Notes: generated by a model not told the origin, from the letters alone. A stretch of 46,467 nt of DNA from CAJBIL01 sp044359525 (GCA_044359525.1 JBIKLY010000013.1:1-46467), one strand, 5' to 3'; positions 37,701 to 46,427 are shown, counted from the first letter of the stretch. Numbers and translations are program-made.

Positions 37701-39923
37701 TTAACGTCGGCGCGGATCCTCTTGGGGCCGAGCGGAATCCGTCGGGGGCTTTTCGTCGCGCGACGGGTGGCGTCGCTCCTCACGCCGCTCTTCACGTTGC
37801 TCCTTGCGGGGTTCTGCACGGGGCTCGGGGGGGCGTGCGACTTCGCGGGGCGCCTGTGGTGGTTGACGCACGCTCTGCTGCATTTCACGCGGCGGCTCGC
37901 GACGCTCCTCGCGGATTTCGCGGGCCCTTGGTGGCACCGGGTCGATGCGTGTAACCGGTGTTTGCTGCACCGGTTGTTGTGCCAAAGGCTCAGAACGGGG
38001 CTCAGGACGAGGCTCACGCTGCATCCGGCGCGCCATGTTGTCTTCGTTGCGCCGGCTATTTTCCTCGCTGGCCTTTGCTGCCGGCAGCGCATCCGAGCGC
38101 ATTGGCTGGTTGCGCTGTGCCGTGCCGACTGGAATGGCTGCCGGCACGGCGGCGGGCGTAGCAACGGGAGCGGGAGTAGGGTTGGGCGTAGGCGCGGGCA
38201 TGGGCATGGGCGTGCTGCGTGTTTCCTGCGCCACTGTTGACTGCGGGCGCGACATTGCGAGGGGCGCGCCCTGTCCGGCCGGTTCCGTCCGTTCGACTCG
38301 CCCGGCAGATGGCGGCGGCAGTGCCAGAGGGGCGGGGTTTGCGGGGCTTGCGATACGTGCGGCAGGCTCCCTGACCGGTGGTGTTTCAACGGCCTTTTGC
38401 ATAGCGCCCGATGGCGCCGGGCGCTGCGTCACGACCGGATTTGCGGCGCTGGCGCTGACACCTGGCTGCACCGGGACATTTGCCGGCATCGGTCTGTCCT
38501 GCATCTCGCGTGGCTGGCTCATCACGCGGCGCTCGCGTCCATCCCGCCAGTCATCGGAAGGCACGCCCTGCTCGCGATTCGGCTCACGTACCGCAGGTGC
38601 CCTGACCACTGCCACGGGGGCGGCAACCGGTGCCTCGGCACGCACCGGATTGTGGCGGATGGCTGAACGGTCGCTGTGTGCAATGGCCGCAACCGCAACC
38701 GGCCGGCGATCCCTGACAACGTCTGCCGCCACCATGGTCACGGCGCGCGGTTCGTTGCGGTGCCGGTAGCGGGTTTGATCAACCACCGTTTGCGGATTAT
38801 TGACGATGGTCGTCAGATTGCTAATGTTGGTAACGTGCGTAACGTTGACTTGACGCACGTAGGTCGGGCTGCTGCGATAGGCGGGCACATAAACCTCGCG
38901 CGGGGCCAGCGGAAACCAGCCGACGGTCGGTGCGCCGCCGCGGCCAATGGCGATGCTGAAGTTTGCCGTGCCGACCCAGGCGACCATTGCCGGTGCATAA
39001 ACTGGTCGCGCAATCCGCGCCCCCGGCACCCAGCCCCAGGCCTGTCGGTGTAGAACCCAGCGCCCGTAATGAAATGGTGCGAACCCCCAGGGCTCATCGC
39101 CGACCCAGTTCCAGCCCCACGGGGCGATCCACACCCAGCGGCCGCTGCGGTAGGGCACCCAGTCGGCGGCCACTGCGCGCGGGTACCAGACGGCGCCATA
39201 TTCGGTGGTCTCGGTCCAGCTGCCATGGGCGTCGAGATCCCCGGCGCCGGTCATTTCGGGTGAAACATGGCGGGTGTAAGTCTCGCCTGTTCGGGCCTGG
39301 TCGCGGATAGCGCTCCAGTTGGCAAAACTGTCATCGGCCGGCACCGACAGCCGGTAGCGCGTGCCGCCGGCATTCCAGAACTGGGCACGTTGTCCTGCGG
39401 AAACGTCGAGCGCGCTGTCTTCGGCATCGAAATGCAGGCGCCCTGAATACGCCGTGGTGGCCGAACTGGCGCCATCGAAGTCAAAGCGGTAGTGGCCGGC
39501 GTCCATTGTGCTGAAACGGCCATCGCGGGTCATGAGCTCGACGTCGCGTGCCATGTCGCGCGATGGCAGCCGGACAATCACACTGCCATCGTCAAGGCGC
39601 AGACGAATCCGCTCGTCGTCAATCTGCTCCAGGGCCAGGACGGTGCCGGAATCGACCCGCAGCTTGAGCGAGCCGATATGTATTTCGGCGCGACCGCCGG
39701 CAGAAGTGGACAACACATCGCCGCTGGTCAGCGGTCGGTTAAGTACGGCAGCCTCTGCTGCCTCAGCGCCCGAATTTTGCAATTGCACCGGGCCTGAGAT
39801 CCAGGCAATCCGGCCGATTCGCCCTGCCGGATCGGCCATGGCAGGGCCAGCGAGAAGCAGGCTAACAACAATTAAGACAAAGACTGCGCCCTGGTGGCGC
39901 AAGGTTTTCAGAAAGTGTTGCAT
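37701..39923 (-). CDS. DUF6600 envelope protein with FecR-like domain
   Basis: This 740-residue protein has a signal peptide (ending AMA), a FecR-like beta domain at about residues 35-180, and the Trp/Tyr-rich DUF6600 region at about 210-330 (YGAVWYP, WVPYRSGRWVW, PWGFAPFHYGRW). The last 350 or so residues are Pro/Ala/Arg/Glu-rich, probably disordered, ending in strongly charged Arg/Glu runs. It is likely exported and surface-associated; function unknown. ATG 39923 begins the signal peptide; the frame is open further upstream, but that part covers the yebC terminator. It converges with nothing and lies upstream of the EamA gene. Confidence 0.8.
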   Translation of the reverse strand: MQHFLKTLRHQGAVFVLIVVSLLLAGPAMADPAGRIGRIAWISGPVQLQNSGAEAAEAAVLNRPLTSGDVLSTSAGGRAEIHIGSLKLRVDSGTVLALEQIDDERIRLRLDDGSVIVRLPSRDMARDVELMTRDGRFSTMDAGHYRFDFDGASSATTAYSGRLHFDAEDSALDVSAGQRAQFWNAGGTRYRLSVPADDSFANWSAIRDQARTGETYTRHVSPEMTGAGDLDAHGSWTETTEYGAVWYPRAVAADWVPYRSGRWVWIAPWGWNWVGDEPWGFAPFHYGRWVLHRQAWGWVPGARIARPVYAPAMVAWVGTANFSIAIGRGGAPTVGWFPLAPREVYVPAYRSSPTYVRQVNVTHVTNISNLTTIVNNPQTVVDQTRYRHRNEPRAVTMVAADVVRDRRPVAVAAIAHSDRSAIRHNPVRAEAPVAAPVAVVRAPAVREPNREQGVPSDDWRDGRERRVMSQPREMQDRPMPANVPVQPGVSASAANPVVTQRPAPSGAMQKAVETPPVREPAARIASPANPAPLALPPPSAGRVERTEPAGQGAPLAMSRPQSTVAQETRSTPMPMPAPTPNPTPAPVATPAAVPAAIPVGTAQRNQPMRSDALPAAKASEENSRRNEDNMARRMQREPRPEPRSEPLAQQPVQQTPVTRIDPVPPRAREIREERREPPREMQQSVRQPPQAPREVARPPEPRAEPRKEQREERREERRHPSRDEKPPTDSARPQEDPRRR

Positions 39924-40041
39924 GGTTTCCGCCTTGTTCAATCGGGCAGAAGATCCGCCCATCAACGGATTAACGCGCGAGCCGGCGTTTTGTCCGGGGC
40001 GGAAACATTTTGTTTCAAAATGATTGTGGAGAGTGCAAAAG

Positions 40042-40067
40042 AAAAACGGCGCTGGCGCGCCGTTTTT
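40042..40067 (-). terminator. Terminator of yebC
   Basis: A perfect hairpin, arms aaaaacggcg (40042-40051) and cgccgttttt (40058-40067) with a 6-nt loop. The A and T ends can serve both directions. It lies 22 bp after the yebC stop. Confidence 0.8.
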
Positions 40068-40089
40068 CGGGGTGCCCGGGGGTACTGAC

Positions 40090-40815
40090 TTACTCGCCCA
40101 TCGCCGCGTTGGTATAAACGTCCTGCACATCGTCCAGACTTTCCAGCACGTCGATCAGCTTCTGCATGCGCGCCGCGTCGTCACCGGTCAGCTCGATCTC
40201 GACGTCGGCCTTCATCGTTACCTGACCGAATTCAGACTTGAAACCGGCCGCTTCAAGCGCCTCCTTGACCGTCATGTAGTCATGCGGCGGGGTAATTACT
40301 TCGATCGAACCATCGTCGTTGGTCACCACATCATCGGCGCCGGCTTCGATTGCCGCATCCATCAGCGCGGCCTCGTCCGTCCCCGGCGCAAACAGCATCT
40401 GGCCGCAGTGCTTGAACTGGAAGGCGACGCAGCCGTCGGTGCCCATATTGCCGTGATACTTGTTGAAGGCGTGACGAACTTCGGCGACGGTGCGCGTGCG
40501 GTTGTCGGTCAGGCAATCGACCATTACCGCAGCACCGCCGATGCCGTAACCTTCGTAGCGGATCTCGATGTAATCGACACCCTCAAGTTCGCCGGTGCCC
40601 TTCTTGATGGCGTTGTCGATCTTGTCCTTGGGCATGTTAACGCCCTTGCCCTTGTCGACTGCCAGACGCAAGCGCGGGTTGAAGCCCGCATCGCCGCCGC
40701 CCATTTTGGCGGCCACGGTAATTTCCTTGGCAATCTTGGAGAACGTCGCGCCGCGCTTCTCATCCTGGCGACCTTTACGGTGCTGGATGTTGGCCCATTT
40801 GGAATGTCCGGCCAT
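40090..40815 (-). CDS. yebC: YebC/PmpR family protein
   Basis: YebC proteins are cytoplasmic. They were long described as DNA-binding regulators; more recently some have been linked to relief of ribosome stalling at proline runs. This 241-residue protein has the family start MAGHSKWANIQHRKGRQDEK and the signatures YEGYGIGGAAVMVDCLTDNR and GCVAFQFKHCGQ. A GAGG ribosome site precedes the ATG. It has its own terminator, so it is probably transcribed separately from the DUF6600 and ruv genes downstream. Confidence 0.95.
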   Translation of the reverse strand: MAGHSKWANIQHRKGRQDEKRGATFSKIAKEITVAAKMGGGDAGFNPRLRLAVDKGKGVNMPKDKIDNAIKKGTGELEGVDYIEIRYEGYGIGGAAVMVDCLTDNRTRTVAEVRHAFNKYHGNMGTDGCVAFQFKHCGQMLFAPGTDEAALMDAAIEAGADDVVTNDDGSIEVITPPHDYMTVKEALEAAGFKSEFGQVTMKADVEIELTGDDAARMQKLIDVLESLDDVQDVYTNAAMGE

Positions 40816-40839
40816 GCTAACCTCGTCTTGTATGCTGCG

Positions 40840-40865
40840 TTTGCGCCACCAAAGCGCGGCGCAAA
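40840..40865. promoter_or_regulatory. Dyad between yebC and the HerA-like gene
   Basis: Perfect 8-bp arms tttgcgcc (40840-40847) and ggcgcaaa (40858-40865), 10 nt apart, in the gap between two divergent genes. It could be an operator for either gene or both. No clear -35/-10 pair overlaps it, although gataat at 40871 is -10-like for the plus strand. Confidence 0.35.
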
Positions 40866-40939
40866 TGGTTGATAATCAAGCCGCGCATTCTATCACTTCT
40901 GCCTCATCCCACCTTTCGACAAGCTTTCCGGAGTTAGCC

Positions 40940-42469
40940 ATGGCCGCACCGCTCATCATTGCCAAACATCAACAAACCGAACTTGCCCTGCTCCCGGCCC
41001 TGGCCAACCGCCACGGACTGATTACCGGCGCCACCGGCACCGGCAAGACGATAACCCTGCAGGTACTGGCCGAACGTTTTTCATCGATTGGCGTGCCGGT
41101 GTTCATGGCCGACGTGAAGGGCGACCTCTCCGGACTGGCATCGGCCGGCAGCGTTACGCCAAAGCTGGAAGCCCGCCTCGCATCGCTCGGCATCAAGGAT
41201 TTCGCCCCGGCCAAACACCCGGTCGCCTTCTGGGACGTCGCCGGCAAACAGGGCCACCCGGTGCGCGCGACGATCTCCGACATGGGGCCTATCCTGCTTG
41301 CCCGCCTGCTCAATCTCAACGACACGCAGGCCGGCGTGCTGCAGCTGGTGTTCAAGATCGCCGACGACAACGGCCTGCTGCTGCTCGACCTGAAGGATCT
41401 GCGCGCAATGGTCCAGCACGTTGGCGAACACGCAAGGGACTTCACCACCGAATACGGCAACGTCTCCGCAGCCTCCATCGGCGCCATCCAGCGCGGCCTG
41501 CTGACGCTCGGCGAGCAGGGCGGCGAGGAATTTTTCGGCGAACCGATGCTTGACATCGCCGACCTGATGCAGACCGACGACGGCAAGGGCGTCGTCAACA
41601 TCCTCGCTGCCGACCAGCTGATGGCGTCGCCGCGCCTGTACTCGACTTTCCTGCTCTGGCTGCTCTCCGAACTGTTCGAACAATTGCCGGAAGTCGGCGA
41701 CGTGGATAAGCCCAAACTGGTCTTCTTCTTTGACGAAGCACACTTGCTGTTCAACGAGGCGCCGGCTGCCTTGCTCGAAAAAATCGAGCAGGTTGTCCGC
41801 CTGATCCGTTCGAAAGGCGTTGGCGTCTATTTCGTTACCCAGAACCCGCTCGACATCCCCGACACGGTGCTTGGCCAACTCGGCAACCGCGTGCAGCACG
41901 CTTTGCGCGCCTTCACGCCGCGCGACCAGAAAGCAGTGAAAGCCGCCGCCGAAACGATGCGCGCCAATCCGGCCTTCAACACCGAAACGGCAATCACCGA
42001 ACTCGGCGTCGGCGAGGCGCTGGTTTCCTTCCTCGATGAAAAGGGCCGGCCGACTATCGTCGAGCGCGCCTTCGTTTTGCCGCCAGCCTCGCGCATCGGG
42101 CCGCTGACTGCCGAAGAACGCCAGGCGGTGATCAAAGGTTCATCAATCTACGGGCATTACGAAGCACTGATCGACCGCGACTCGGCCTACGAGAAACTGA
42201 AAGCACGCACAGTGCCGACGGCGGCAGCCGCAACTCAGGAGGGCGCAGAAGCGCCGGCAGAAACCTCCGCTTCCGGTGGTGGCTGGTTTGGCGGGCTGGG
42301 CAACATTCTCGGCGGTAGCTCGGGCAGCGGCGGGCGTGTCAAGGGCGGGGACTCGGTACTCGAAGCTGCTGCCAAAAGTGCCGCACGCGCCATCGGCTCG
42401 CAGGTCGGCCGCGAGATCATTCGTGGCGTACTTGGCTCGATCCTCGGCGGTGGTTCCCGGCGCCGTTAG
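40940..42469 (+). CDS. HerA-like ATPase (DUF853/YjgR family)
   Basis: This 509-residue protein is an FtsK/HerA-type P-loop ATPase of the YjgR family. Walker A GATGTGKTITL is near residue 37, Walker B is in KLVFFFDEAHLLF near residue 262, and IRSKGVGVYFVTQNPLDIPD follows. The C-terminal tail is Gly/Ser-rich and ends in a basic stretch. It is probably a cytoplasmic DNA-linked motor, but no role is established. The ATG at 40940 has a ggag site before it. The next gene starts 5 nt after its stop. Confidence 0.88.
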   Translation: MAAPLIIAKHQQTELALLPALANRHGLITGATGTGKTITLQVLAERFSSIGVPVFMADVKGDLSGLASAGSVTPKLEARLASLGIKDFAPAKHPVAFWDVAGKQGHPVRATISDMGPILLARLLNLNDTQAGVLQLVFKIADDNGLLLLDLKDLRAMVQHVGEHARDFTTEYGNVSAASIGAIQRGLLTLGEQGGEEFFGEPMLDIADLMQTDDGKGVVNILAADQLMASPRLYSTFLLWLLSELFEQLPEVGDVDKPKLVFFFDEAHLLFNEAPAALLEKIEQVVRLIRSKGVGVYFVTQNPLDIPDTVLGQLGNRVQHALRAFTPRDQKAVKAAAETMRANPAFNTETAITELGVGEALVSFLDEKGRPTIVERAFVLPPASRIGPLTAEERQAVIKGSSIYGHYEALIDRDSAYEKLKARTVPTAAAATQEGAEAPAETSASGGGWFGGLGNILGGSSGSGGRVKGGDSVLEAAAKSAARAIGSQVGREIIRGVLGSILGGGSRRR

Positions 42470-42474
42470 ACGCC

Positions 42475-43257
42475 ATGCGCAGCGCTTACCGGGCGTGCCC
42501 GAAATGCGGCCATCAGCCGGCAACGCCGATGCCCGCTGATGGTCAGTGTCCGGCCTGTGGCATCTATTTCCACAAATGGGTGGCGACGCAGGCCGCACTT
42601 GAAGCCGGCGAGCCACTGCCGGTATCCGCTCCACGGCAGGCGACAAGCAGCGAAACGAGCGCATGGCAGGCGCATCTGGGCGAACTGCTCAAGCCGCAGG
42701 TAGGCGTTTCCCGCGAGGTTTTCTATGGGCGCTGCGCGACGCTGCTGTTCATCGCTATCTGGGGGCTACGCCTGATCGCGATGGATTATCGCGATGGCGA
42801 AATTTTCGCTTCGTTCATGCACAACATCGTCCTGCCGATCCACGAAGCCGGGCACGTCTTCCTCATGCCATTCGGCGAGTTTTTGACCATCCTCGGCGGC
42901 AGTTTTTTTCAGCTTGCTTTGCCGCTGGCCATCGGCATCGCCTTCGTGCTCAAAAACCGCGACAACTTCGGCGCTGCTGTCTGCCTGTGGTGGGTTGGCG
43001 CCAGCCTGCTCGACCTGGCGCCTTATGTCTATGACGCGCTGCAGCCCCAGTTGATGCTACTCGGCGGTCATACCGGCGAGGATGGTCCGCACGACTGGAT
43101 CTATCTGCTTGAATGCTTTGGCCAGTTACATCGGGCGCACGGCTGGGGGTTTTTCGTGCACAAACTGGGTGCCGGCGTACTGCTTGCCGCGTTGGGCTGG
43201 GGCGCTGTGCTTCTTTGGCGGCAACGGCGAGCCCTCGATATCGCGGCGCTTGATTGA
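42475..43257 (+). CDS. Membrane protein with N-terminal zinc ribbon and HEAGH motif
   Basis: I do not recognise this 260-residue protein as a named family. A zinc ribbon (CPKC at 8-11, CPAC at 25-28) is followed by a linker and four or so membrane helices. HEAGH at 123-127 lies at the edge of a hydrophobic segment, like the zinc site of M50/site-2 proteases. LLDLAPYVYD near 178-187 and GGHTGEDGPHDW near 197-208 are further candidate ligand or conserved segments. It might be an intramembrane metalloprotease or a degenerate relative. It is 5 nt after the HerA-like gene, so the two are likely cotranscribed. Confidence 0.65.
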   Translation: MRSAYRACPKCGHQPATPMPADGQCPACGIYFHKWVATQAALEAGEPLPVSAPRQATSSETSAWQAHLGELLKPQVGVSREVFYGRCATLLFIAIWGLRLIAMDYRDGEIFASFMHNIVLPIHEAGHVFLMPFGEFLTILGGSFFQLALPLAIGIAFVLKNRDNFGAAVCLWWVGASLLDLAPYVYDALQPQLMLLGGHTGEDGPHDWIYLLECFGQLHRAHGWGFFVHKLGAGVLLAALGWGAVLLWRQRRALDIAALD

Positions 43258-43341
43258 ACTTCTTGCTATTTGCTGCCAGCAACGGTCGTTGCCGCTTTCC
43301 TGGGCGATGTGCGCAACGGACTGCCAGCGACGCACAAATGT

Positions 43342-43367
43342 AAAACGGGAGCCGAAACTCCCGTTTT
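43342..43367 (-). terminator. Terminator of the second PEP-CTERM gene
   Basis: A hairpin with perfect 10-bp arms (aaaacgggag at 43342-43351 and ctcccgtttt at 43358-43367) and a 6-nt loop, between the convergent zinc-ribbon and PEP-CTERM genes. Its core is the same as the terminator at 32594-32622. Confidence 0.8.
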
Positions 43368-43389
43368 GTCTGAATTATGCGTCTGTCAA

Positions 43390-43992
43390 TCAGGCTTGCT
43401 TTGCTTTGCGGCGACGTGCAACGACTCCTATCAGACCCAAACCAGCGAGGAGCATGCCGTAGGTTTCAGGTTCAGGAACCGGTGCAATGTTTGGTGTGCC
43501 AAAGAACCCGGCGTGCGAAAGGTCGTTGCCGCTGTTGGTTTTGACACCATTGGTGTCATAGATGATGCTGCCGATACCGCCTGCTACGGTCGAGGCGTTG
43601 AACAGGTAGAGGCTGAAGCCGTTACCTTGTTTTAAGCCAAGGACGAAGGATCCAGTCAAGTTTTGATCAAAATTGATTACGCCATCATCAAGGCCGCCTT
43701 CGTTTTGCGAAAAAGGATTGCCCGTGACGGCGAAATTTTCGCTGCTGAAATACGTGTTGGTATTGAGCCCAAAATTGGTGTTGATAGCGGCGAATACGCC
43801 AGCGCCACCGGCTAACTGGTTGTCGATGTTGCCTTCAAATGAGCCGAGGCAGGAAACGTAGCCGGGCTGAAGATTGGTGACAGTGGAGGCGCCACAATCA
43901 GGGGATTTCAGGGTCAGTGCGTGTGCCGGTAGCGTCACGAGACTCGCGCAAGTCAAAGCAGCGAGGAGGAAGGGGCGAATAGGGTGCTTCAT
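43390..43992 (-). CDS. PEP-CTERM sorting-domain protein
   Basis: This 200-residue secreted protein has a signal peptide (ending PAHA), two cysteines in SPDCGAST and YVSCLGSFEGN that could pair, a beta-rich body, and the sorting tail VPEPETYGML, a hydrophobic helix and RRRK. ATG 43992 is chosen because the signal peptide begins there; an upstream in-frame start adds 20 residues without signal features. It shares a promoter-proximal dyad and a terminator with the other PEP-CTERM gene, but the bodies of the proteins are not alike. Confidence 0.87.
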   Translation of the reverse strand: MKHPIRPFLLAALTCASLVTLPAHALTLKSPDCGASTVTNLQPGYVSCLGSFEGNIDNQLAGGAGVFAAINTNFGLNTNTYFSSENFAVTGNPFSQNEGGLDDGVINFDQNLTGSFVLGLKQGNGFSLYLFNASTVAGGIGSIIYDTNGVKTNSGNDLSHAGFFGTPNIAPVPEPETYGMLLAGLGLIGVVARRRKAKQA

Positions 43993-44045
43993 GGTTATCA
44001 CCTTGCATGGATTACGTGATCGAAGTTTAGGTTGGGGGTGTGTCA

Positions 44046-44070
44046 GAGGCAATAGCCTGTTTGGACTAAC
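44046..44070 (-). promoter_or_regulatory. Shared PEP-CTERM upstream dyad, copy 2
   Basis: On the minus strand this copy reads TTAGTCC, 4 nt, then GGCTATTGCCT. It lies 54 bp upstream of the second PEP-CTERM start. It aligns without gaps to copy 1, sharing CTATTGCCT and the TAG-CC half. Confidence 0.55.
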
Positions 44071-44140
44071 CGCTATTCGTAATCTCCGTTGGGCTGTTTT
44101 CTAACCTAAGCCGGGCAAGCCGAAAAGAACAAAAGGCTTT

Positions 44141-44208
44141 ACCGCAGAGACGCAGAGGCGACGAAGAGAAAAACTGATTTTCTCCGCCCTTCTGTGCCTC
44201 TCTGCGGT
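44141..44208. repeat. Inverted-repeat hairpin element 4 (CGCAGAGA units)
   Basis: The outer 10 bp (44141-44150 and 44199-44208) pair perfectly. The inner arms are related but imperfect. The left arm's first 20 nt are identical to the outer left arm of the element at 12153. It lies in the 334-bp gap between the PEP-CTERM start and the end of the LysR gene. Apart from it and the PEP-CTERM dyad, I see nothing in this gap. Confidence 0.7.
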
Positions 44209-44326
44209 TTGCCATACCTGTCATGGCCCGGCTGAGCCCCTGTCCGGCTGTCTGAAAGCGGCGCTCGATCGCAACTGCCCGCATGATCGGGCAAGCAGCT
44301 GCCAAACCGGCGCGCTGCGCTGTCGG

Positions 44327-45289
44327 TTACGCGCCCGCTTTAGGGCCGGATTGAAGCCCGCTTTGCCGCAGGTTTTCGACTAGCGCGGCGGTGAAACCCG
44401 ATAGCGTAGCCCCCTGGCGCACGCAGACCTGCAGGTCTCGCTGCGCCCACGCTTCGTCCATCTCGACCACCACAGGCGGTTCGCGTGTGCTTGCAAGCCC
44501 GCCTGCAAGCGTTCCCGAGCCCGGAAACGACAAGCCTCCCTGAAGCGGGACCGCACTGCGTGGCACCAGCCCGATACCGACGCCTGCACCGACCATGCGG
44601 CAGACGGCTTCAAAGCTGCGAACCTGGATGCGCACGTTCAGATGCCGGCCAAGCGTGGCGGCGGCGTTCATCGTGAATGTGTGAATCGCCGAGCCGGCGT
44701 GCAGCATCACAAACGGGTAATCGAGCACGTCGGCAAAGCGCACTTGCGCCCGCCCGGCCAGCGCATGCCCGGCCGGCACCACCAGCACCAAGCGGTCGCG
44801 CCGGTAGGGGATCAGTATGATGCCGGTGCCCGCGTCGGCTTCGGCCAGCACGCCCGCGTCAATCTCGCCACTGGCCACCGCCAGCGCAATCTCCGGGCTG
44901 GTGTGCTCCTCCAGCGTAACGCTGACCTGCGGATGCTGCTTGAGAAAGCCGGCCAGGTCGTCGGGCAGGAAGGTGTGCGTCGCGTGCGTGTTCGCCCACA
45001 GGCTGACATGGCCGCGCACCCCTTCGGCGTAAGGCGACAGGTCGGCGTGCATTTGTTCGATACGGGCGAAAACTTCACGCGCGTTGCGCAGCAGCGCGTC
45101 CCCGGCGCGCGTCAGATCCAGCCCACGTGCGCGGCGCGCGAAGAGGGGTGTGCCGAGTTCAGCTTCCAGCAGGTGCAGGCGGTGGCTGGCCGAGGACGGC
45201 GCCAGATGAACGACTGCCGCGCCGCGCGTCAGGTTGCGCGCTTCGGCAATGGCGATAAAGAGCCGCAGATCGGTGAGGTCGTAGCGCAC
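44327..45289 (-). CDS. LysR-family transcriptional regulator
   Basis: This 320-residue regulator has the LysR winged helix at about residues 1-65 (LRLFIAIAEARNLTRGAAVVHLAPSS is split by the recognition helix) and a periplasmic-binding-like effector domain. It is divergent from the EamA transporter gene 164 bp away, the usual layout in which a LysR protein controls its neighbour. Near residues 250-275, a Gly/Ser-rich stretch (PLQGGLSFPGSGTLAGG) looks longer than usual for this domain and may be an insertion. The effector is unknown. Confidence 0.9.
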   Translation of the reverse strand: MRYDLTDLRLFIAIAEARNLTRGAAVVHLAPSSASHRLHLLEAELGTPLFARRARGLDLTRAGDALLRNAREVFARIEQMHADLSPYAEGVRGHVSLWANTHATHTFLPDDLAGFLKQHPQVSVTLEEHTSPEIALAVASGEIDAGVLAEADAGTGIILIPYRRDRLVLVVPAGHALAGRAQVRFADVLDYPFVMLHAGSAIHTFTMNAAATLGRHLNVRIQVRSFEAVCRMVGAGVGIGLVPRSAVPLQGGLSFPGSGTLAGGLASTREPPVVVEMDEAWAQRDLQVCVRQGATLSGFTAALVENLRQSGLQSGPKAGA

Positions 45290-45306
45290 GGGTTTTTGAT
45301 CTATCG

Positions 45307-45321
45307 TTCGTTAAAAACGAA
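45307..45321. promoter_or_regulatory. Probable LysR operator
   Basis: An inverted repeat TTCGTT, AAA, AACGAA lies 18 bp from the LysR start, in the divergent gap. It contains the T-N11-A arrangement (45308 to 45320) typical of LysR binding sites. A second imperfect palindrome, caattgtaattg, is at 45341-45352. Confidence 0.5.
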
Positions 45322-45452
45322 TACACGCTTTGAATAATAGCAATTGTAATTGATGGAGCGTGTCGTCAGTATTCGGTCTTGAGCAAACAGCCCGACTGTT
45401 GATCGCTCGCAGGATTCGTCCCTTACGTAAGCTTTTTGATTGCAGATACGAC

Positions 45453-46361
45453 ATGCCCTGGAAACACTGGTCGTCTGAACGACTTGGCGTTGTGCTCGCC
45501 ATCCTCGCCGCGCTTGGCTTCTCGTTCAAGGCGATCTTCGTCAAGCTGGCCTATGCGGTGCCGCAAGCACTGCCGGTCGACGCCGTCACGCTGCTCTCTT
45601 TGCGTATGGTTTTCGCACTGCCCGTGTTTATCTGGGTGGCCGTGCATTCCAGCCGCGCTGCACCACCGCTGACCCGCCGCGACTGGCTGATGCTCACCGC
45701 GCTCGGCCTGCTCGGCTACTACGGCGCGAGCATCCTCGATTTTATCGGCCTGCGCTACATCACCGCCGGCCTTGAACGCCTGATCCTGTTCACCTACCCG
45801 ACCTTGACCGTGATGATCGGCGTCCTGTTCATGGGTAAATCGCTATCGCGGCGGGAAGTCGGCGCACTCGTGCTGTCCTACCTCGGCATCGGGCTGGCCT
45901 TCTTCCACGATCTCGAATTTGCCGGCGAATCGTCCACCGTCCTGATCGGTGCCGCCTTTGTCTTCGCCTCGTCGCTGTCCTACGCTTTTTATCTGGCAGG
46001 CAGCGCGCCGATGATCCAGCGCCTCGGCGCAGCGCGCTTTACCGCACTGGCCATGCTCGTCTCGACACTCGCCACCTTGCTGCATTTTGTCATCACCCAG
46101 CCATTTTCCGCGCTCATCCAGCCGTTGCCGATTTATGCCTACGGTGTTGGCATGGCGCTCTTTTCGACCGTGCTGCCCGTATTCTGGCAGTCCGCCGCCA
46201 TCCGCCGCATCGGCCCGGCCAAAGCGGTGCTGATCGGTACCCTCGGCCCGATGCTGACCATCTTCTTCGGCTGGTGGCTACTCGGCGAACCGCTGTCACT
46301 GGCCCAGTTGGCTGGTGCGGGGCTGGTACTGGCGGGGGTGCTGCTGGTGTCGCGGCGCTGA
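45453..46361 (+). CDS. EamA/DMT-family transporter
   Basis: This 302-residue membrane protein has ten predicted helices in two EamA repeats (LGVVLAILAALGFSFKAIFVK at the first helix; LGPMLTIFFGWWLLGEPLSLAQ near the end). It probably moves a small metabolite or amino acid across the inner membrane. It is divergent from the LysR regulator and likely under its control. ATG 45453 begins the transporter; a GTG at 45360 is in frame but would add a basic, non-membrane leader. It is unrelated in detail to the EamA protein at 36747. Confidence 0.87.
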   Translation: MPWKHWSSERLGVVLAILAALGFSFKAIFVKLAYAVPQALPVDAVTLLSLRMVFALPVFIWVAVHSSRAAPPLTRRDWLMLTALGLLGYYGASILDFIGLRYITAGLERLILFTYPTLTVMIGVLFMGKSLSRREVGALVLSYLGIGLAFFHDLEFAGESSTVLIGAAFVFASSLSYAFYLAGSAPMIQRLGAARFTALAMLVSTLATLLHFVITQPFSALIQPLPIYAYGVGMALFSTVLPVFWQSAAIRRIGPAKAVLIGTLGPMLTIFFGWWLLGEPLSLAQLAGAGLVLAGVLLVSRR

Positions 46362-46427
46362 CCGGAGGAACAAAATCAGGTGGGTGCTGCCTTACCGGTA
46401 ACATTCATCCTTAAAACCTCAGTCTGT

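Noticed and set aside
37089..38769. Long plus-strand frames opposite the EamA and DUF6600 genes
   Set aside because: They arise from the Arg/Pro-rich codons of the DUF6600 tail and show no domain.
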